A DNA stretch of 64,000 nt, from contig JAVGWX010000014.1 of assembly GCA_036924085.1 (NCBI GenBank), positions 42,371,556 through 42,435,555 on the forward strand, read 5' to 3'. The notes beneath the pieces were generated by a model. That model saw only the letters and a program-made list of their open reading frames with translations, did not search any database and was not told where the DNA came from. The translations under genes and the position numbers were made by a program. The stretch is from Ariolimax columbianus. Taxonomy: Eukaryota; Mollusca; Gastropoda; Stylommatophora; Arionidae. Numbering within the stretch: position 1 is the first letter of the stretch; the number at the start of each line of letters is the position of its first letter. Positions 57,640 to 64,000 of the stretch are shown piece by piece.

Positions 57640-58021
57640 ATAGCAATACTGAACAAACACTCACATATACCATTACATGACGGGGAACTGAGACGCTAGT
57701 CCAGTCAGACACTGACCAGGACGTCTCATCAGCGTCACTCACAATACACTGACCAAGACCACAATATCTCTTCCATGAAGCGTTTTCTGGAAACATACTG
57801 TTTTCAAGGCAGTCTGGCTGACAAGATGTTGATCGTTGTTATTTCCGTAGTAGTGAGCGTCACGCATATGAAGCCGAGCATAGCTCAACCGCCTGGAGGA
57901 CCGCCGTCTACCTTCATCAGCATGCTCGGGATGTGAGAATAGCTACTACAACTCGCCACTTAACGTTATTTTCAGGGCGTACACAAGTGTAAACTTACTC
58001 ATTGTATTAAACAACAACAAC
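57640..58021 (-). mobile_element. SINE3 copy
   Basis: The minus strand starts GTTGTTGTTTAATACAATG, continues CTCACTACTACGGAAATAAC and ends with TGGACTAGCGTCTCAGTTCC. It matches 20600-20937 and 46095-46510 in order. Confidence 0.75.
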
Positions 58022-58845
58022 CATTACATGACATTGGGTCGAAGAGCAAGAGCCGGAATGCTGCTTCTTAAAACACCGACAACTAGCCACTTCATGAGTC
58101 AACAATTACATAATATTCCGCAACCAAGACGACAACATCATAAACTAATACGCCGGACTAGCCAATACCTCAAGAAAACATGTGGCGGACTTCAAATCGG
58201 CCACAGTTCACAACACATTGACATATTTGCTTAATCTTCCCGTCTCTGCCCTAGAACATAGCGCTTTATTATACTTCTTGTATCTTAATGTTTGTGTGGA
58301 ATGAGGCAGCCTGGCCCATATCCAAAAGAAAGCATCTAAAGATAAGTAGTAACAATTAGTTGAATATATAATGGCAAAGAGTTAATTGTTCGAGGAAAAG
58401 ACAAAAAGCAAAACGCATTTTGACTGTTATTTCTTGACCTTTTACTTACAAATATCTTTAGAACGACCACAACTTTCATTAGGTATGTTTTTCCTGAGGT
58501 GTGAAAGCGTACGAAGAAGATTGACAAACTCTGAACAAGCCAATTTAACCTCAGACTGACCACTATTGTAAGTAAACATTGAAATTTGTATATTTCCGTT
58601 GGTCTATGTAGACATGCAACAAAGTTAGTTACTGAATAATTGCTTATCTTCTTAAATGTGTATGTTACTAAATTTCAAATATCTTTTCAAACAGATAATT
58701 ATCTGGAACACAGAATATTTACATGAATTCGTTTTACGAATTTTCACATTACGTCAATACCTGCTCGTTAACAGAGGAGAATTGGACGTTGAACGAATTC
58801 TGTTTTGTTTTTTTTTCAATTCACACTAACATATCTGGTACTAAC
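58022..58845 (-). other. Probable Irx intron, no exon recognised
   Basis: Directly downstream of the Irx exon on the minus strand, starting with the donor GTTAGT at 58845. AT-rich with short frames. The final coding exon of the gene was not recognised. Confidence 0.5.
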
Positions 58846-59799
58846 CTTGAGATCTCACGCCATCAATATCACGAGCTGGAGAGAAGAGGGAGCTGACTGG
58901 AAGTCGAGGAAAGTGAGGATGGAGAGACAGTTTCTCACCGGAAGTAGAACTGTCTCTGCCAACCCCGCCCTCTGCCGCTGCACGCGCTGCCATATGAACT
59001 GCTTGAGCATGGGCTTCCAGACCTGCTCGTGCAGCTGTGGGCGTGGTTAGGTTGTAGGGGTAGGAAAGTGTAGTATGTGTAAGTGTCAGTGGGTAATGGC
59101 CCGCAAGTCCCGCGAATCTGGAAGCTGCAGCCGCCGCTGGCCAATGTGCTGCTGCTCCAGGAGTCAAGAACAGGAACCCTTGGTTCGGCAATAGTCTCTG
59201 CGGAGAGGACGAAGGAACAGACGAAGATCCCAAGAATGGTGGGCGGTTGAGGATGTTTGGAGATGGTACGGATGAGGATGAAATACTCGACGATGTGGAA
59301 GTTGTTGATGTTGATGATGAAGATGGCGAAGTTGTGTTGATAAAGTCAGATATGGACCAAATTTTGGGACGTGTCGTCGTGGGAGGAGTCCAACTAACAG
59401 AACCTCTATTTGGACTGAGACCTGCTGTTGCCCTTATTTTGTCACTGGATGAATGGGTAGATAGAAGTGCCTTTGTTGGCGAATTGCTGGTCCTCATGAC
59501 ACTTTCACTGTTTCTTACATCGTCCGCTTTCGAAGGAGATTTTCTATCGGAGTGTTCATCGCGAGATCTCCCTCGAGCCTCACTAGTGTTCTCCAAGGAT
59601 GACCCTCGAAGAGGGCTCCTGTCACGAGATGTGGATAGCCGAGAAGCATCGGAAACATCTGTCGCGTGGCGTCTGTTGTGAAAACTATCTCTGGAAATAT
59701 CATCATCATCGTCATTATCATCGAAATCGTCATCGTCATCAACGCGAATAATGCGTTCTTTGAAGATGCTGTTGCTGTTCTCACTTGTAGGATCATGAC
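58846..59799 (-). CDS. Iroquois-class homeobox gene, internal exon
   Basis: The exon is 954 nt (318 codons), bounded by a good acceptor (TGTGTATTTCAG ending at 59800) and a strong donor (CAAG|GTTAGT, GT at 58845-58844). Both introns interrupt a codon after its first base. The product is a nuclear transcription factor segment. In order it has an acidic run (VDDDDDFDDNDDDDD), an Arg/Ser-rich stretch (SRDRSPLRGS), the motif TTRPKIWSISDF at about codons 142-154, Ser/Thr-rich sequence, and an Ala-rich region (HWPAAAAASRFAGLAG). Iroquois proteins carry a TALE homeodomain followed by an acidic region and a conserved '[KR]PKIWS' (IRO) motif, which matches this order. The homeodomain should lie upstream on the minus strand, at higher coordinates, and is not within 59800-64000. 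The family call is firm; which Irx paralogue it is cannot be told. Confidence 0.85.
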
Positions 59800-59984
59800 C
59801 TGAAATACACAATGGGAAGGAATTGAACTATATTTTAAGCAAAAACGAAAACAATTATAATGTATTCTACATGTAAGTTGATTTTCTTTGAAAGATGTAC
59901 CCGTATCATCAGCATCGTCATGAAGCCTGTCTTTTATAGAACGCCGCTCCCATCACAGTTTATCTTTCAGGAACTCGAAGTCTT
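59800..59984 (-). other. Irx intron 3' part with splice acceptor
   Basis: On the minus strand the intron ends CCCATTGTGTATTTCAG at 59800. No coding motif was seen. Confidence 0.6.
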
Positions 59985-60420
59985 TTCAAATTTTCGACTT
60001 GCTCCGGGTGGCATGCCCAAGTATTCCTTGACATCTTGGTGCCAACGTCTTCTTGGTCTGTCTCTGTCTCTTTAGCCCGGGACCATACCTTCCATCACCG
60101 CTCTCTGAAGGCCGATGTGTCTTTTGATATGGTCAAAGTATTTCAATGTTCTGTTCGCGATGGAATGTATGAACCAGTTCACCTCGATGCCCAACTCTAT
60201 TTTCGGTGTCCGTATTCCTCTGTTTTCCTGTACATTATATTTTTAGGACTTTTCTGTAACATTTTGACTCGATTTTCTCCCTTTAGGTTTAGCTAGCTGT
60301 CCATGTTTCGCTGCCGTATGCTGGTAGAGGACAAAAAAAGGTTCTAAGAAATGTTCACTTTTATTGTTTTGCTGGTATTATCCCATAGTTTTCTCAGGTT
60401 GTGCAGCCTCTGCATTCCCA
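59985..60420 (-). pseudogene. LINE tail inside Irx intron
   Basis: Minus frames give QRRWHQDVKEYLGMPPGAS, the LINE C-terminal pattern (..RRW..DV.E..GM..). Upstream sequence to 60420 looks like decayed thumb region (LNIL.H..RTY-like). No intact frame remains. Confidence 0.55.
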
Positions 60421-61740
60421 TTGGCAAAACTATAGTTTACTGAAGCATAGATTAACTTTCTTTGTAATATCAGTTTCTCCATAATTTAAAACCGCTGCAT
60501 GGACTCACAGAGTTTAGTGCCTTGCTGCCTCGGTAATCACCACTATGTGTGCAGACTATAATTTTATTTCTCCACAAAATGAACAAGAGAACTGCTATGG
60601 CTTCCTGAATAAAATAACATATATCGTTTACTTCCAGTTGACCTCTTCCAAAACCTGGATGAATCTGTAAAACGACCAGAAGCACACTGAAGCCCCTACC
60701 ACATTCTGTCAGAGACGAATTTTTCAACCCACAGACATTATCAGGTCTCAATCAATTAAGTCATCTTACGGACATGCTTAGAAAGAGCGCTCACTGTGCT
60801 AAACCGTCGCTGTTTAGCTATATTTGGAGATGTGACCCACCTTGTCGCTGAAATCTTCGCATGTCAACTCTTAAAACAGGTCGTGACCATCAGAAATGGG
60901 ATTCGGTCCTCTCCGTCATGGTCTTGCTCCCGCATCGGGCAACACACCACCCAGTAAACTTCATTTTGAAAGATATCTTCATTTCATATGGCCAGGTCCG
61001 CAGTTACCCATCGTGGACAGTCTAACCACGAGTCCCCGTTGCCTAATCGGACTATCCATCTACCTTGCAAGCGTTTATACCTGTATCGTCAGAATAATAA
61101 ACAGGTGTTCTGACCACTGGTGAAACAAATTCACATACTAAACTTCCCATTTTCAGCTTTCAAATCTTGTGATTTTCCTATTATGGCGCACTCTCTTGCG
61201 GCTTTCTCTGCATCGTGTCATTAGCCATCTTGAAAAAGAACCTTCTCGGTCTTGGATGGTTTTGTACCTATCTTTTATATACCACTTTCTACAGGATAAG
61301 ATGGTAGGGCCTCAAACTCAACCCTTCCCAGTCCCTACTTACAACATGCCTGAAAGTTTCACAAATGTACTACTCTTTCCTCCCCTTTCGGACCGCGACA
61401 AATGTCGAACGTGTACATAAACAAGCTATGCATTATTCTCTATCAACAGATTATAATTTTTGTTCTCTAAGTTTTATTACCAAGTGCGATTTCAGTTTTT
61501 GCATCATGAGCTGTGGTTTACCGTGCTCACATGAAGAAATCAAACCAAATCCTCTTTATGGAGAGATTTGCTTACATGTGCCACCGTGTGCCTGGTCGGT
61601 AGAGACAGAGAGGAGATTAGACTGCATGTATGCACACGAAAGGCCTGATGTTCCAATGTCGTGCAAAGCAGTCGTAATCCTTCTCCAAAATTGGAAAATT
61701 GCAGTCGTCAGGGTACCGATTTTAGACCATGATAAATCTA
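60421..61740. other. Probable Irx intron, no gene recognised
   Basis: Short frames only, including a 127-codon plus frame (61365-61748) without a recognised motif. Confidence 0.35.
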
Positions 61741-62320
61741 TTCATTGATCTACATATCGATTCGTCCGTCCACTAATTCTATCAATCTACCATTCTATCT
61801 GTCTATCCATTTTTTTGGACCTTTCTGTACATCCATTTATCCATCATTCACAGATTGACCAATCAAACCACCAGTGAATTAATTCATACATCCATTCATC
61901 TCTCCATAGATAAAATCATATAATAATAAATGAGTCCAACCTTCCCCAATCCATCCAGTCATAACCAACATATCCAATTCACACATCCATCCACACATCT
62001 AAACATCTATCCAATAATTTACTCATCCATATTAATCACACTTCCAATCATTCCTTCAATCAACCACCCCATTACCCAGCCTTTATCCATCTATCCATTC
62101 ATCCATCCATAAATCAATATTGTAATATATCCCCACACATCTATCATTTCCCCATACATTAAGATATCATTCCGTATATCCGTTACACATTCGTATATGT
62201 GTCAATCTATCCAGACTTCCCTAAATTAATTATGCCGCTCAGCCATGTTCCAAACAACAACAAATCCTCCTCCTACCAACCCGTCATTCCATCGCCCCAT
62301 TCATTCACCCATACATGTGG
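61741..62320. repeat. Degenerate (ATCC)n-rich region
   Basis: CATCCATCCA-type motifs recur with much variation, denser near 61960-62110. Confidence 0.8.
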
Positions 62321-62555
62321 ACAGGTCAGAAAATATGTCACACACTGATACGCAATAACTGAATGGTGTAAAGAATACATTCTAAAGGAGGCTGCAACCT
62401 CCAGTGTTGTGACTAATGTAAGTAGCAGACTGTACGTGTCGCATGCGCGTGCGTAGGACAGATACAAAATTCGACCTTGGTGAATAGAGCATACAATACA
62501 AAAACAGAGTATTGCTGTGCGTTTGTTCTGTTATTTATGTTTAAGTTGGGGGGAT

Positions 62556-62582
62556 GAGGAGGGGGGGGGGGGGAGGGGGGGC
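62556..62582. repeat. Poly-G tract
   Basis: A run of G with single A interruptions. It could form a G-quadruplex. Confidence 0.9.
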
Positions 62583-62891
62583 CGCAGCGATAGGACTTTC
62601 TGCATACATTTATAAGTAAATGCTTCCTTTTTGCGATCAGAAGTGTTTGCCGCGTAAAGCATAACTAGGTCAATATATTTTCTCAAGGGCTTTCAAAAAT
62701 TGCCGATGAAGCCAGACCTGCTCATCCTGATCAGATTGCAACAAAAGCGTATGTGCTTCTAGTGGGGCAGATTACTTGAACTGGCAGACGAATAAATATA
62801 GGCAGTGCAGGAGATGCAGTAGGGTGCTCATGTGGTTCAATCTAGAGCATAATGCATGATCCAACATTTGGCAGTAGACGTTCCGCATAGA

Positions 62892-63232
62892 GTTTGGCTT
62901 GGCTTCGTTCGTTCTCAATCTCCCGCTAAAAAGCCCTGAAAGGGCTTAAGTAGCAGAATTTAGTCCAGAGAACGAATGCGTTGTGTTGTAGTTTACAGCT
63001 TGACTGCGATATTTGCACCTTTCGGTCCAACACATCCGACTTCAGCAAGCATGTTTTTGAGTACCGGGTTAGCATTCTCTCTTTGATACGTTCTCCTTAG
63101 CCAGTCTGCCATGCTGCAGCCTGTTATCCAGGATCACCGCGTGGAGGTGTAAAAGGGTCTTGGCAGCTTTGGTTCGCTGGCCCTGACGCTAGCAGTCAGC
63201 TATACGTCGCTGACCCCTGCAGCTAATGCGCT
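62892..63232 (-). mobile_element. SINE2 copy
   Basis: The plus strand runs GGCTTGGCTTCGTTCG, CTGAAAGGGCTTAAGTAGCA, TAGTTTACAGCTTGACTGCG, AGGATCACCGCGTGGAGG and ends GCAGCTAATGCGCTC. It lacks the last ~20 bases of the sense 5' end. Confidence 0.88.
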
Positions 63233-63439
63233 CAAATGAGTTTGATCACGAAGTGCAAATGTGGCTGAGACAGCAGATCCAAGACTTAATTACTGCAGGA
63301 TTGGATGAACTGATAAAGATATGGGATAAGTGTATCAATGTTGGTGGACATGAAGTGAAGAAATAAAGTACAATATAAGTGCTAAAATAATTTGCTTTTA
63401 CTTTGCTAGATGTTATTCACGTTGATCTGTTACGTGTTC

Positions 63440-64000
63440 ATTGACTTACCCTCGTACACCCACACACGAATCCATTAATCCATATACTCATCCACGCATC
63501 CATCCATCTATTAACACAATGATCCCCTCACCCATCTATTCGTCCACCTGTCATTCAACGAATCATTAATTCACCAACTCATCAATCCACCCACAGACAT
63601 CCAAATCACCCATCAAATCACTCGCCCATTAATACACCAACACATTCATCTACACACATCAACCGATAAATCAACCCACAGACACACCCAATTACCTCCA
63701 CATACATCAACCCACAGACACACGCATCCATCCCCCATATCCATCCATCCACACATTCATCCACGCATATACCCCATATCCATCCACACAGTCATCCACC
63801 GCCATCCACATAGTCATTCATCCACCCACACATCGATCCACCCATATACCATACATTTCCATATCCATTTACCCACATATTCAAATCACCACTCCTCCCA
63901 TCCACGCATCCAACCATTCATCCATCCACCCACCCATCTATCCACCTACACATCTCTCCACCCACACATATAAATCCACCCACACAACCATAAATACACA
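63440..64000. repeat. Degenerate (CATC)n/(CCAC)n region, runs off the window
   Basis: CATCCATCCACCCA-type motifs repeat with variation to the window end. Confidence 0.85.

Noticed and set aside
59247..59681. 144-codon acidic plus-strand frame
   Set aside because: It is antisense to the Irx exon, whose splice sites and motif support the minus strand.

Overview
This window is eukaryotic nuclear DNA. It shows spliced coding sequence, 18S and 28S-type rRNA sequence, APE-type LINEs, many tRNA-headed SINEs, Tc1/mariner remnants and abundant micro- and minisatellites. The 18S-like sequence and the mix of repeats suggest an invertebrate, most likely a lophotrochozoan such as a mollusc. That placement is inference; I cannot name a species.

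Only one piece of a host gene is recognised with confidence. It is a 954-nt internal exon at 58846-59799 on the minus strand. It encodes an acidic stretch followed by an 'RPKIWSISDF' motif, which fits an Iroquois-class (Irx) homeobox gene downstream of its homeodomain. The homeobox itself is not visible, so it should lie beyond 64000. Sequence on either side is intronic or intergenic and filled with repeats.

Positions 222-13871 hold the most unusual structure. Two copies of one LINE family (endonuclease, reverse transcriptase, RNase H) lie in the same orientation at 222-4699 (copy A) and 8987-13871 (copy B). In both, the 5' end is directly joined to a diverged copy of the last ~430 nt of 28S rRNA. 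The join falls where the mature 28S 3' end would be. Copy B is flanked by a 12-bp target-site duplication (AGCCACTTATTT at 8975-8986 and 13872-13883) that splits an older SINE, so the 28S-derived head travelled with the element. Copy A continues upstream into repeated 28S::18S chimeric joints, then an 18S pseudogene (nt 1 to ~1230) and a 5'-ETS-like region ending near 7366. A 'mini-rDNA' leader for a LINE family, probably born by template jumping, is the main candidate for something new here.

Positions 14000-58800 are repeat-rich. At least six repeat families recur. SINE2 is about 360 bp, has clear target-site duplications and about ten copies. SINE1, SINE4 and SINE-a have tRNA-like heads. 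SINE3 starts with GTTGTTGTTTAAT. Several LINE 3' ends are present. Tandem arrays repeatedly grow out of these dispersed repeats: 33-bp units in a SINE2, 38-bp units in a SINE3-like 3' end, 15-bp units at a SINE3 5' end, and 59-bp units next to LINE 3' ends at two loci. Independent arrays of 33 bp (with higher-order order), 48, 28 and 52 bp also occur. A 645-bp foldback element carries two inverted copies of a mariner-type transposase N-terminus (42643-43287).

The remaining stretches show no recognisable gene. A few may be conserved regulatory DNA around the Irx gene, but that cannot be tested from one sequence.
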